The position numbers and the translations under genes are program-made. A DNA stretch of 64,000 bases. It comes from Rhodoferax koreense (GTDB taxonomy: Bacteria; Pseudomonadota; Gammaproteobacteria; Burkholderiales; Burkholderiaceae_C). Location: positions 5,208,001 to 5,272,000 of the forward strand of contig NZ_CP019236.1 in the NCBI RefSeq assembly GCF_001955695.1. The letters run 5' to 3'. Below are positions 27,005 to 35,378 of the stretch, piece by piece. Numbering within the stretch: the first letter of the stretch is position 1; each line of letters begins with the position of its first letter. Below the pieces are notes generated by a model that had not been told where the DNA came from, made no database searches, and saw only the letters and a program-made list of their open reading frames with translations.

Positions 27005-28615
27005 TCAACCGAGCAGCGGCGGCTGCCCGAGGGGCCAGGGGTTGGCCGCGGGATTCTGTGCCCACAAGCGGGCCGTCGGCGCACCCTCGTTGTGCCATGC
27101 ACCAGCTTGCAACATCTGCTCCAGGCTGTGCACGTGGGCCATGTGGCCGCCCAGGCGCTGGTAGTCCGCCAACCGCATGCTGAATTCCATCGGTGCCACG
27201 ATGGCCGGCGTGGGCACGGTGCCGAAGCTTCGGTCCGGCATGCGCAACACATCGACCATCACCGTGATGCCCCCGCCGGGCCACACATAGGCCGGCGCGC
27301 CGCCGCAGGTCACGTTGACCAGGGCCTGCTTGATGGCGCGCGTGAGCAGCACGGGGTTTTCCGTCACGCCCGCGCGCAGGCTGCCGCCGGCGCCGCCGAG
27401 GAACAGCACGGTGCACAGCGAGGGCTCGCAGTTGTCGCCGATGCGCGCGATGATGCGGCGCACGCTCTCGGGCATGGGCTGCTCCACCGGCTTCAGCGCC
27501 TCGTCGAGCACGTACCAGGCCGCGTGTTCGCCGGTGGTCGAGGTCATCAGCAGCCGCAGGCCCGGGCGCGCCACGCCGGCATCCCAGCCTTCGATGATGG
27601 ACAGCGGATCGGCGATGTCGGTGCCGCCCCAGCCGGTGCCGGGATTCGCCACCTGGAAGTACCGGCCGGGTGTGGACTTGCGCCCGCGCATCTGGATGCC
27701 CGAGCGCGGCATGTCGAGGCAGCGGCCGGCCTGGTGTTCGGTCAGCACGCCGGTGATGTGGTCGTCCACCACCACCACCTCGTCGGCCTCGCCATAGAGC
27801 TGCTTGGCGAAGATGCCGACAGCCGCCGAGCCGCAGCCCACACGCATGCGCTGCTCTTCCACGCCGTTGACGATGGGCGGCCGGCCGGCCTGCACCACGA
27901 GCTGGGAGCCGCCGTCGATGGTGAGCTCCACCGCCTGCTTGTTGCCCAGCGCCTCCATCATCTGCACGGTGACGCGGCCCTCCTTCTTGCTGCCGCCGGT
28001 GAGGTGGTGCACGCCGCCGAGCGAGAGCATCTGCGAGCCGTATTCGGCCGTGGTCACGTGGCCGACCACCTCGCCCTTGCAGCGCACGTTGGCCTGCTCG
28101 GGCCCGAGGTAGCGGTCGGTGTCGATCTTGACCTTGAAACTGCAGTAGCTGAAGATGCCCTCGGTGACGACCGTCACCATGTCCACGCCCTGCGCCTTCG
28201 AGGCGACGATGAACGGCGCGGGCTTGTAGTCGGGATAGGTGGTGGACGCGCCGACGCCGGTGACGAAGACCTCGTCGGCCAGGAGCAGGTCGCCGCTCCA
28301 ATCCGGTGCGCCAGCCTCCTCGCCGGTGCGCCCGGCGAACGGCACCAGGGGCGCGGACGCATCGACCAGCGCGCGGCGCAGCAGCACCACCGGATCGACC
28401 CGCACCAGGGTGCCGCCCTGGTTGGCGTAGCGGTCGCAGGCGCCGCTGCGGCCATCGGATATCTGGCACAGCACCGGACAGGCGTTGCACTCGATCTTCT
28501 CGCTGGCCATGCGTTCGCTGCGTGGGCGCGCACGCTCCAGCACCTGCGGCTCGGTTCCGAACGTGGTGGCGGCCTCCATGGCGGGCAGGCCGTCCGTTTT
28601 GGTGTGTTCTGTCAT
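27005..28615 (-). CDS. hnr: 6-hydroxynicotinate reductase
   Basis: Predicted to reduce 6-hydroxynicotinate to 1,4,5,6-tetrahydro-6-oxonicotinate. The 536-aa protein has an N-terminal iron-sulfur motif with C43, C46, C50 and C60 (ECNACPVLC...GAC) and further conserved cysteines in VRCKGE, RVGCGSAAVG, GDNCEPSLC and NVTCGGAP. Glycine-rich segments LFLGGAGGSLRAGVT and YVWPGGGITVMVDV follow. This matches the family of the E. barkeri enzyme, which holds [2Fe-2S], two [4Fe-4S] clusters and covalent flavin. It is the first gene of the minus-strand catabolic unit and divergent from the TetR gene. Confidence 0.87.
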   Translation of the reverse strand: MTEHTKTDGLPAMEAATTFGTEPQVLERARPRSERMASEKIECNACPVLCQISDGRSGACDRYANQGGTLVRVDPVVLLRRALVDASAPLVPFAGRTGEEAGAPDWSGDLLLADEVFVTGVGASTTYPDYKPAPFIVASKAQGVDMVTVVTEGIFSYCSFKVKIDTDRYLGPEQANVRCKGEVVGHVTTAEYGSQMLSLGGVHHLTGGSKKEGRVTVQMMEALGNKQAVELTIDGGSQLVVQAGRPPIVNGVEEQRMRVGCGSAAVGIFAKQLYGEADEVVVVDDHITGVLTEHQAGRCLDMPRSGIQMRGRKSTPGRYFQVANPGTGWGGTDIADPLSIIEGWDAGVARPGLRLLMTSTTGEHAAWYVLDEALKPVEQPMPESVRRIIARIGDNCEPSLCTVLFLGGAGGSLRAGVTENPVLLTRAIKQALVNVTCGGAPAYVWPGGGITVMVDVLRMPDRSFGTVPTPAIVAPMEFSMRLADYQRLGGHMAHVHSLEQMLQAGAWHNEGAPTARLWAQNPAANPWPLGQPPLLG

Positions 28616-28680
28616 CGATGATCTCGTGGGGCGGCCGTTTTCAGGGCCTTGACGAAACGCTTGTACCGGCGCGGCAATCT

Positions 28681-28720
28681 ATGTAGTATTCACTTCAAAC
28701 AAATGTTGCAAGCACTACAT
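28681..28720. promoter_or_regulatory. Inverted repeat in the hnr/tetR divergent promoter region
   Basis: ATGTAGT (28681-28687) and ACTACAT (28714-28720) are perfect 7-bp inverted arms separated by 26 bp. Inside them TTCAAAC-AAAT-GTTGCAA forms an imperfect dyad. On the minus strand TTGCAA and TACTAC, 17 bp apart, could be the -35 and -10 of the hnr promoter and overlap the dyad. The place and symmetry suit the neighbouring TetR regulator. Confidence 0.5.
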
Positions 28721-28806
28721 GGACCGTCGAATTTATTTTGGCATAAGCATCTGCCTGCCGCAACACATTCCGCATGCGGCGCGCGTCCGCCATCGGTAAA
28801 GACGGC

Positions 28807-29532
28807 ATGAGCACACCGTTGCCGTCCGCCGCGAAAACGCGCCGCATGCCCGTGGCACGCAAGGCCGCGAGCGCCGCCAGGGGCGGGCCCGCCAGACCCG
28901 CCAAACCCGGGGTGCGCGAGCTCAGCGCCCAGGCCACGCGCGACAGTATCCTGCGCGCGGCCGCCAAGGTGTTCGCCAAGCATGGCTACGACGGCGGCAG
29001 CGTGGAGAAGATCTCCACCGCGGCCAAGTCGTACGACCGCATGATCTATTACTACTTCGGCAGCAAGGAAGGCCTGTACATCGAGGTGCTGGAAGACGCC
29101 TACCGCCGCATGAACGAGGCCGAGGCCCGGCTCGCGCTCGACGTGGCGCAGCCGGTGGCCGCGCTGCGGGCCGTGATCGCGTTCGTGCTCGGCTACTACC
29201 GCAGGAACCCGGCCTTCATCACGCTGCTCAACACCGAGAACCTGCATAAGGGCCGCCACATCGGCAAGTCGCTCAGGGCGCGCGAATATTCCTCGCCGGC
29301 CATCGCCATCATCGGCCGCATCCTGGAAGAAGGCATGGCGCAGAAGCTGTTCCGTACCGACATCCAGACGCGCGACGTGTACCTGATGATCGCCTCGATG
29401 GGCTACTTCTACATCTCCAACCGGCACACGCTGTCGGCCTTTCTCGGCGAGAACCTGGAAGCGCCCGAGGCGGTGGCCCATTGGGAAGGCTTCGTCACCG
29501 AAACCGTGTTGCGCACCGTCCGCCTCCCGTAG
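28807..29532 (+). CDS. TetR-family transcriptional regulator
   Basis: Likely the local regulator of nicotinate catabolism. The helix-turn-helix domain is RDSILRAAAKVFAKHGYDGGSVEKISTAAKSYDRMIYYYFGSKEGLYIEVL; the C-terminal ligand domain follows (YYRRNPAFITLLNTENLHKG; YLMIASMGYFYISNRHTLSAFLG). The basic N-terminal ~45 residues are unusual. Two starts are possible: ATG at 28774 (252 aa) or the one used here at 28807 (241 aa), which has GGTAAAG upstream. It precedes the enamidase gene by 30 bp. Confidence 0.9.
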   Translation: MSTPLPSAAKTRRMPVARKAASAARGGPARPAKPGVRELSAQATRDSILRAAAKVFAKHGYDGGSVEKISTAAKSYDRMIYYYFGSKEGLYIEVLEDAYRRMNEAEARLALDVAQPVAALRAVIAFVLGYYRRNPAFITLLNTENLHKGRHIGKSLRAREYSSPAIAIIGRILEEGMAQKLFRTDIQTRDVYLMIASMGYFYISNRHTLSAFLGENLEAPEAVAHWEGFVTETVLRTVRLP

Positions 29533-29562
29533 AAAACCTCCACCCCACGAAAGAACACCACC

Positions 29563-30756
29563 ATGGCAGAAATCGCAGCCGGCGCCAAGTCCGGCAAGGT
29601 CGTCATCCAGAACATCGGCCTGCTGCTGTCGGGCGACATCGACCGGCCCATCCTCGACGCCGACACCATCGTCGTCTTTGATGGCCTGATCACGGCGGTC
29701 GGCAAGTTCAAGGACTGCGACACCGCCGAGGCGCGCACCGTCATCGACGCGAAGCAGACCTGCGTCGCCCCCGGCCTGATCGACAGCCACGTGCACCCGG
29801 TGTTCGGCGACTGGACGCCGCGGCAGAACCAGCTCGGCTGGATCGAGTCGACGATGAACGGTGGCGTGACCACCATGGTCTCGGCCGGCGAGGTGCACCT
29901 GCCCGGCCGGCCGAAGGACATCGTCGGCCTGAAGGCGCTGGCCATCACCGCGCAGCGCGCCTTCGACAACTTCCGACCCGGTGGCGTGAAGGTGATCGCC
30001 GGCGCGCCGGTCATCGAGAAAGGCATGGTCGAGCAGGACTTCAAGGACCTGGCCGAGGCCGGCGTGGGCCTGCTCGGCGAGGTCGGGCTGGGTTCGGTAA
30101 AGGCCGGCTACGAAGCGCAGCAGATGGTGGCCTGGGCACGCAAGTACGGCATCCAGAGCACCATCCACACGGGCGGCCCGTCGATCCCGGGCTCGGGCCT
30201 CATCGACAAGGACGTGGTGCTGGAAGCCGACGCCGACGTGATCGGCCACATCAACGGCGGCCACACCGCGCTGCCCGAGGCGCATGTGTGCGAGCTGTGC
30301 GAGAAGTCCAGCCGCGCCATCGAGATCGTGCACAACGGCAACGAGAAAGTGGCCATCGCCGCCGCGCAGGCCGCGTTGCAGCTCAAGTGCCCGCACCGCG
30401 TGATCCTCGGCACCGACGGGCCGGCCGGCTCGGGCGTGCAGCCGCTGGGCATGCTGCGCCTGATCGCGCTGCTCTCCAGCCTGGGCAACATTCCGGCCGA
30501 GCTGGTGTTCTGCTTTGCCACCGGCAACACCGCGCGCATCCGCCAGCTCAACTGCGGCCTGATCGAGGTCGGCCGCGCGGCGGATTTCGTGTTCATGGAC
30601 AAGGCCCAGCACACGGCCGGCCGCAGCCTTCTGGAAAGCGTGCAGCTCGGCGACATCCCCGGCGTGGGCATGGTGATGATCGACGGCATCGTGCGCTGCG
30701 AGCGAAGCCGCAATACGCCGCCGGCGACCACGGTGCCGGTCTACGCGCACCACTGA
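29563..30756 (+). CDS. ena: Enamidase (amidohydrolase family)
   Basis: Predicted to open the ring of 1,4,5,6-tetrahydro-6-oxonicotinate, giving ammonia and 2-formylglutarate. The 397-aa protein has the amidohydrolase metal motif APGLIDSHVHPVFGDW (H76, H78), further histidines in IHTGGPSIPGSG and HINGGHTALPEAH, and the late aspartate in LGTDGPAGSGVQPLG. This matches the Fe/Zn enamidase family of nicotinate fermenters. The pairing with hnr across the divergent promoter makes this more specific than a generic imidazolonepropionase-like call. Confidence 0.87.
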   Translation: MAEIAAGAKSGKVVIQNIGLLLSGDIDRPILDADTIVVFDGLITAVGKFKDCDTAEARTVIDAKQTCVAPGLIDSHVHPVFGDWTPRQNQLGWIESTMNGGVTTMVSAGEVHLPGRPKDIVGLKALAITAQRAFDNFRPGGVKVIAGAPVIEKGMVEQDFKDLAEAGVGLLGEVGLGSVKAGYEAQQMVAWARKYGIQSTIHTGGPSIPGSGLIDKDVVLEADADVIGHINGGHTALPEAHVCELCEKSSRAIEIVHNGNEKVAIAAAQAALQLKCPHRVILGTDGPAGSGVQPLGMLRLIALLSSLGNIPAELVFCFATGNTARIRQLNCGLIEVGRAADFVFMDKAQHTAGRSLLESVQLGDIPGVGMVMIDGIVRCERSRNTPPATTVPVYAHH

Positions 30757-30835
30757 ACCGCACGCGCGGTTGCCGCGCGACAGGATGCGCGACGCGCTGC
30801 AGCTACCATCGCGCCCAGCTCCAAACCGGCCCGCC

Positions 30836-32095
30836 ATGCACCACATCCTCAGGATTTCGCCCGCCCTTGCCCTGACGCTGGCCCTTGCGCTGGCCGCGCC
30901 GGGCGCCACCGCCGCGCCAGACGAAGAGGCGCTCGGCAAGGCCGCCGGCTACCCTGCCGGCCGCAACCTCGCGCAGGCCGCCCAGGAGCCCTACATGGTG
31001 GGCTCCTATAGCGCCATGGACAGCCTGGCCGGATCCTGCAGCCTGGCGCCGGCCGCCCAGCCGCTGGCACTGCCCAAGGCCGCTTCGGAGCCGAGTTTCC
31101 GCTACCGCTTCGGCGCGCGCACGCTGAGCCTGGACGACTACATGGAACATCAGCGCGCCATGGCCGTGCTGGTGCTGAAAGACGGCGAGATCGTCGCCGA
31201 GCGCTACAACTACGGCCGCGAGCCGGGCATGCGCATGCTCTCCAACTCCATGGCCAAGACCGTGGTGGCGCTGGCCATGGGCAAGGCGCTGGAGGAAGGC
31301 CTGGTGCGCTCCCTCGACGACACCGCGGCCACCTACGCGAAAGAACTCGCCGGAACGCTCTATGGCGAAACGCGCATCGTGAACCTGCTGCGCATGGCGT
31401 CCGGCGCACGTTACGTCGAGGACTACACACCGACCGACGACCGGGCCCGCTTCAATGCCGCGCGCCGCCGCGCGGGCATCGTCGAGGCGCTGCGCGGCGT
31501 GACCGAACGCACCGACGCCGAAGGCAGTCGCTTCAACTACAGCGGCGCCCAGACCGACGTGCTGGGCCTGGTGCTGCGCCACGCGACGGGCCGAAGCCTG
31601 TGCGACTACGTGGCCGAGAAGATCTGGCAGCCGCTGGGCGCCGAGGCCGAGGCGAAGTGGCTGCTGAACCCGACCGACCACATGGAGCAGGCCCAGGGCG
31701 GCTTCAACGCCACCGTGCGCGACTATGCACGCCTGGGCTGGTTGCTGGCCAACGACGGCCAGGCCCAGGGCCGGGCTGTTTTGACGCGCGACTACCTGTT
31801 GGCCATGACCGAAGCCGCGCGCCAGCCCGAAGCCTTCCGGCCCGGACGCATGGACCACAAGGGCAGCAGCTACTCGGGCTACGGCTTCCAGACCTGGCTG
31901 CTGCCTGGCAGCCATCGCCGTTTCGCGCTGCTGGGCATTCACGGACAGGCCATCTTCGTGGATCCGGAACTCAAGCTCGTCGTGGTGCACACCGCGGTCG
32001 GCAAGGACGCCAGTGGCGACGCGAGCGGCAACCACCTGGGCGCCGAGCGCGACGCTCTGTTGCGCGGCATCGTCGCGCGTTACGGGCAGTGGTGA
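30836..32095 (+). CDS. Secreted serine hydrolase, beta-lactamase/S12 family
   Basis: A 419-residue periplasmic protein with signal peptide MHHILRISPALALTLALALAAPGATA. The catalytic Ser-x-x-Lys is S138-MA-K141 (LSNSMAKTVVALAMG). The Tyr motif is FNYSGAQTDVLG and the third motif is VVVHTAVG, with His in place of Lys. It resembles esterase or 6-aminohexanoate-dimer-hydrolase-like proteins of class C fold rather than true beta-lactamases. It follows the enamidase gene by 79 bp and may be an unrelated passenger. Confidence 0.83.
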   Translation: MHHILRISPALALTLALALAAPGATAAPDEEALGKAAGYPAGRNLAQAAQEPYMVGSYSAMDSLAGSCSLAPAAQPLALPKAASEPSFRYRFGARTLSLDDYMEHQRAMAVLVLKDGEIVAERYNYGREPGMRMLSNSMAKTVVALAMGKALEEGLVRSLDDTAATYAKELAGTLYGETRIVNLLRMASGARYVEDYTPTDDRARFNAARRRAGIVEALRGVTERTDAEGSRFNYSGAQTDVLGLVLRHATGRSLCDYVAEKIWQPLGAEAEAKWLLNPTDHMEQAQGGFNATVRDYARLGWLLANDGQAQGRAVLTRDYLLAMTEAARQPEAFRPGRMDHKGSSYSGYGFQTWLLPGSHRRFALLGIHGQAIFVDPELKLVVVHTAVGKDASGDASGNHLGAERDALLRGIVARYGQW

Positions 32096-32168
32096 AGGGC
32101 TCCGGCCGGGCCCGAGCAGGATCGCGGCGCTTGCAGTAAGCTGAAACCAATCACCCACTGGAGACCAC

Positions 32169-33026
32169 ATGACCGACACCAACCCCACCGGAACCCCCGT
32201 CTGGTTCATCACCGGCTGCTCGACCGGCTTCGGTCAGGCGCTGGCGCGCAACGTGCTCGCGCGCGGCTGGCGCGCCGTCGTCACCGCGCGCGACAAGGCG
32301 CGCGTCGCCAGCCTCGTCGAAGGCATGGGCTCGCGCGCGCTGGCGCTCGACCTGGACGTGACCGATGGGGCGCAGATCGAGTCGGCCGTGGCGGCGGCCA
32401 CCGCGCATTTCGGCCACATCGACGTGCTGGTCAACAACGCCGGTTACGGCTACCAGTCTTCGATCGAGGAAGGCGAGGAGGCGCAGATCCGCCGCCAGTT
32501 CGATGCCAACGTGTTCGGCCTGTTCGCGATGACCCGTGCCGTGCTGCCGGGCATGCGCGCACGCCGCCAGGGACATGTGATCAACATCACCTCGGTGGCC
32601 GGCCTGGTCGGCTTCCAGGGTTCAGGCTATTACGCGGCGAGCAAACACGCCGTCGAAGGGTTCTCGGACGCGCTGGCGGCCGAGGGCGCGCCGATCGGCA
32701 TCCAGGTGACCTGCATCGAACCCGGGCCTTTCCGTACCGACTGGGCGGGTCGCTCGCTGTACCAGACGCCGAATCGCATTGCCGAATATGCCGAGACGGC
32801 GGGCGCACGCATGCAACTGACCGCGAGCGTCAGTGGCGCTCAGCCCGGCGACCCCGAGCGCGCCGCCGAGGCGATGGTGCAGGTCACGCAGCTCGACGCG
32901 CCGCCGCGCCACCTGGTGCTCGGCGCGATCGGCTTCGAAGCCATCACCGGCAAACTCAGGAGCCGGATCGCCGAGATCGAGCAATGGCGCGCCACGAGCG
33001 TGGGCGCGGACTTCCCGGCCGGCTGA
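32169..33026 (+). CDS. Short-chain dehydrogenase/reductase
   Basis: A 285-aa classical SDR. The nucleotide-binding site is FITGCSTGFGQALAR, the structural motif is VLVNNAGYGYQSSIEE, and the catalytic residues are the Ser of NITSVAG and YYAASK (Tyr, Lys). The aspartates after the second strand (LALDLDVTD) do not settle NAD versus NADP. It stands 73 bp after the serine hydrolase gene. A role in reducing an aldehyde such as 2-formylglutarate is conceivable, but nothing in the sequence shows it. Confidence 0.87.
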   Translation: MTDTNPTGTPVWFITGCSTGFGQALARNVLARGWRAVVTARDKARVASLVEGMGSRALALDLDVTDGAQIESAVAAATAHFGHIDVLVNNAGYGYQSSIEEGEEAQIRRQFDANVFGLFAMTRAVLPGMRARRQGHVINITSVAGLVGFQGSGYYAASKHAVEGFSDALAAEGAPIGIQVTCIEPGPFRTDWAGRSLYQTPNRIAEYAETAGARMQLTASVSGAQPGDPERAAEAMVQVTQLDAPPRHLVLGAIGFEAITGKLRSRIAEIEQWRATSVGADFPAG

Positions 33027-33055
33027 TCACAACGCGCGCTTGGCCGACGCGGCAC

Positions 33056-33634
33056 CTAGCTGAACAGCCATTTCTGCAGCAGCCGCGTGTACCGGGGCAT
33101 GACCACGTAGACCATCATGAAAACCACCACGGCGGTGATGGCCAGCGTGTTCAGCGGCGTACTGGATGGCAAGCCGAGTTTCCCCAGCACGGGCACGACC
33201 AGCAGCGGCACCGCCAGGGCCAGCGGATAGATTGCCGACCAGGTCACCAGGTATTGCTTCCAGCGCACCGGCACCTTGGCCTTGGCACCGCTCGGCGCAA
33301 ACCAGAAATCGAGGCCGCTGCTGATGAAGAAATCGTCGCCGCGCACGAACAGCGGCTGGACCTTCTCGATCAGGCGCTGCCGCTCGAACGACGCCATCCA
33401 GTGCTGCAGGTGCGCTTTGGTGTCGAATCGGACCACCACGGTGTAGGTCTCCGTCAGTCCCTGCACGGGTCGGACCATATGCCAATCCAGGTAGCCGGGC
33501 GAGGCCTTGCACACCGGCGCAATTTCCTCGAGCCATCGCTCGTAGGCCGCGTGGCTGTCCCGGCGTATCCGGTGGGTGATGACCACGGTGGCGCCCTGGT
33601 CCTCGTCGGTGGCGGTGGATGTGCTTGCGTCCAT
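33056..33634 (-). CDS. Antibiotic-biosynthesis-monooxygenase-domain membrane protein
   Basis: 192 residues. The N-terminal ~100 form an ABM-type ferredoxin-like dimeric barrel (VVITHRIRRDSHAAYERWLEEIAP...GYLDWHMVRPVQ). The C-terminal part has two transmembrane helices (WSAIYPLALAVPLLVVPVLG; TLAITAVVVFMMVYVVMPRY). The function is unknown. It is 8 bp downstream of the cupin dioxygenase-like gene on the same strand. Confidence 0.8.
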   Translation of the reverse strand: MDASTSTATDEDQGATVVITHRIRRDSHAAYERWLEEIAPVCKASPGYLDWHMVRPVQGLTETYTVVVRFDTKAHLQHWMASFERQRLIEKVQPLFVRGDDFFISSGLDFWFAPSGAKAKVPVRWKQYLVTWSAIYPLALAVPLLVVPVLGKLGLPSSTPLNTLAITAVVVFMMVYVVMPRYTRLLQKWLFS

Positions 33635-33642
33635 GGATCGGG

Positions 33643-34212
33643 TCAGCTTTCGTTGTGGGCGACTTCGATGCGCCGCCGGGTTCTGGCGGCCACGTCGTAG
33701 ATGTTGAAGTTGCTCATGGTCCGGCCGTAGAGGTGCAGGCTCACGGCGCGCGGCCGCTCAGCCGGCACGCCGGTCACGTGGATGTGATCCGGATTCGGCA
33801 CGAAGCTCGTCACCGCGCCATGCGGAAGCAGCACCGTGCCGCCGCGTGCCAGGTCGATTTCCGTGTCCGCGCCGCGCTCGGGCGACAGCCTCACGTAGCC
33901 GCGCTCTTCCAACACCCCCTCGACGACACCGACCACCCCCCAGCTGCCATGGTCGTGCACCGGTGTCCATTGCCCGGGCAGCCAGACCAGCGCGTACAGG
34001 GAAAGGCTCCTGTCCGGGGCTTCGTAGACGAGGTTGCGGTTGTAGCCGGCCGGACTGCTCTGGTAATGCTGTGGCGCCAGGAAGGTGCCGGCGTGGTCGA
34101 TCAGGTCCAGCATCAGCGGGGCGAGCGCGAGCACACAGTCGGCCGGATCGGCATGGCCGCGGCTTCGGGCCATGGCCTGGTCGATGAAGGATTCGAGGGC
34201 GGGAGCGGTCAT
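33643..34212 (-). CDS. Cysteine-dioxygenase-family cupin protein
   Basis: A 189-residue protein of the thiol dioxygenase type (cysteine or 3-mercaptopropionate dioxygenase). The iron-binding motif is PVHDHGSWGVVGVVEGVLEERGY and the third histidine is in DHIHVTGVPAERPRAVSLHLYG. These enzymes oxidise thiols to sulfinates. The substrate is not settled by sequence. Its start lies 64 bp from the end of the AEC carrier gene on the same strand. Confidence 0.8.
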   Translation of the reverse strand: MTAPALESFIDQAMARSRGHADPADCVLALAPLMLDLIDHAGTFLAPQHYQSSPAGYNRNLVYEAPDRSLSLYALVWLPGQWTPVHDHGSWGVVGVVEGVLEERGYVRLSPERGADTEIDLARGGTVLLPHGAVTSFVPNPDHIHVTGVPAERPRAVSLHLYGRTMSNFNIYDVAARTRRRIEVAHNES

Positions 34213-34276
34213 GCGCCATTCTCCACCGCCGCACGGCCGGGCTCAAGCCACGCCCGGCGTGGGCCTGGAGGATCGG

Positions 34277-35242
34277 TCAGCGCAACAACGCCACCGCGCC
34301 CGAGAACGTGAGGAAGGCCGCAGCCGTGGAGAGCAGGATGATGCGCGCCACGCGCCCCGTGTCCGCACCGAAACGCTCGGCCAGCATCGACACGTTGCTG
34401 GCACTCGGCAAAGCGGCGACGAGCACGATCACCGTCAACGAAAACGTGTCCAGCGGCACGCCGAGGTTGATGGCCGCCAGCCCCACCAGGCCGACCAGCA
34501 CCGGATGCAGCACGAGCTTCACCAGCGCCACCGGCACATAGTCCGCCAGCGGCATGGCCGCGTGCCGGCCGGCAGCGGCGACGATCTGCGAACGCGCGAG
34601 CACCGCACCGATGGTGAACAGCGCCACCGGCGAAGCCGCATCGGCGAGCAAGCCCACCGTCTGCATCACCGGCCCGGGCAGGCGCAGCTGCGTGGCCGAA
34701 GCCAGCACGCCGAGCACGATGGCCCATGGCATGGGGTTGATGGCCACGCCCTTGAGCGCGTTGCGCGCGGCCCGGGCGGCACCGTGCTCGTCCGCACCGT
34801 CGAGCCGGGACAGCGCGATGCACAGCGACGAGGTGACCAGCAGGTCGGCCACGATGGTGACGATGGCCGGGCCGGCGGCCTTGGGGCCCATCAGCGCGAC
34901 AAGCAGTGGAACGCCCATGAAGCCGGTGTTGGGAAAAGCGGCCACCAGCGCGCCGAAAGCCGCGTCGTTCCAGCCGATGCGGCGGTTCAGGCTGGTGGCG
35001 ACGACGAAGCCGACGATGACCAGCGCACACAGCACGTAGGTGACGAACAGGCCCACATCGAGCAGCAGGGCCAGCGGCGTGGCCGCGCCGAATCGGAACA
35101 GCATGCACGGCAGCGCGAAGAACAGCACGAAGCCGTTGAGCCCGCCGATCGACTCGAGTGGCAGCCAGCGCCGCCGCGCGGCGACATAGCCCGCCAGCAC
35201 CAGCGCAAAGAACGGAAACGTGACGAGCAGGACAGTGAGCAC
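34277..35242 (-). CDS. AEC-family transporter (auxin efflux carrier type)
   Basis: A 321-residue inner-membrane carrier with about ten transmembrane helices, in two repeats of five ([73 protein letters not shown]). Bacterial relatives move malate or malonate. No ATG lies near the family start; GTG at 35242 gives a protein of normal length. The longer frame adds 25 residues without hydrophobic character. Confidence 0.87.
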   Translation of the reverse strand: MLTVLLVTFPFFALVLAGYVAARRRWLPLESIGGLNGFVLFFALPCMLFRFGAATPLALLLDVGLFVTYVLCALVIVGFVVATSLNRRIGWNDAAFGALVAAFPNTGFMGVPLLVALMGPKAAGPAIVTIVADLLVTSSLCIALSRLDGADEHGAARAARNALKGVAINPMPWAIVLGVLASATQLRLPGPVMQTVGLLADAASPVALFTIGAVLARSQIVAAAGRHAAMPLADYVPVALVKLVLHPVLVGLVGLAAINLGVPLDTFSLTVIVLVAALPSASNVSMLAERFGADTGRVARIILLSTAAAFLTFSGAVALLR

Positions 35243-35378
35243 GACTCGGATTGTCGCAGGGCATTCCGTTGCGCCGGCGCCAAAGCGGTTTGCCGCCCTG
35301 CCCAAGCTGTTTCCCAAAGCTGTTTCATCCAGTTACCATCGTTCAGCCCAGCCTGCAACCCGTCTTCGGGAGACCACC

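Noticed and set aside
28436..28453. DGRSGAC in Hnr as an ApbE flavinylation motif (Dxx[S/T]GA[T/S])
   Set aside because: The acceptor position is Cys60, which belongs to the iron-sulfur motif C43/C46/C50/C60, not Thr or Ser. A flavin acceptor elsewhere is more likely.
28690..30939. A 749-codon minus-strand open frame
   Set aside because: Antisense to tetR and ena, both of which have clear family motifs; its own composition is shadow-like.
30836..32095. A true beta-lactamase (resistance gene)
   Set aside because: It has the S12 Ser-x-x-Lys and Tyr motifs, but the third motif is HTAVG rather than KTG and the overall pattern is that of esterase/amidohydrolase relatives.
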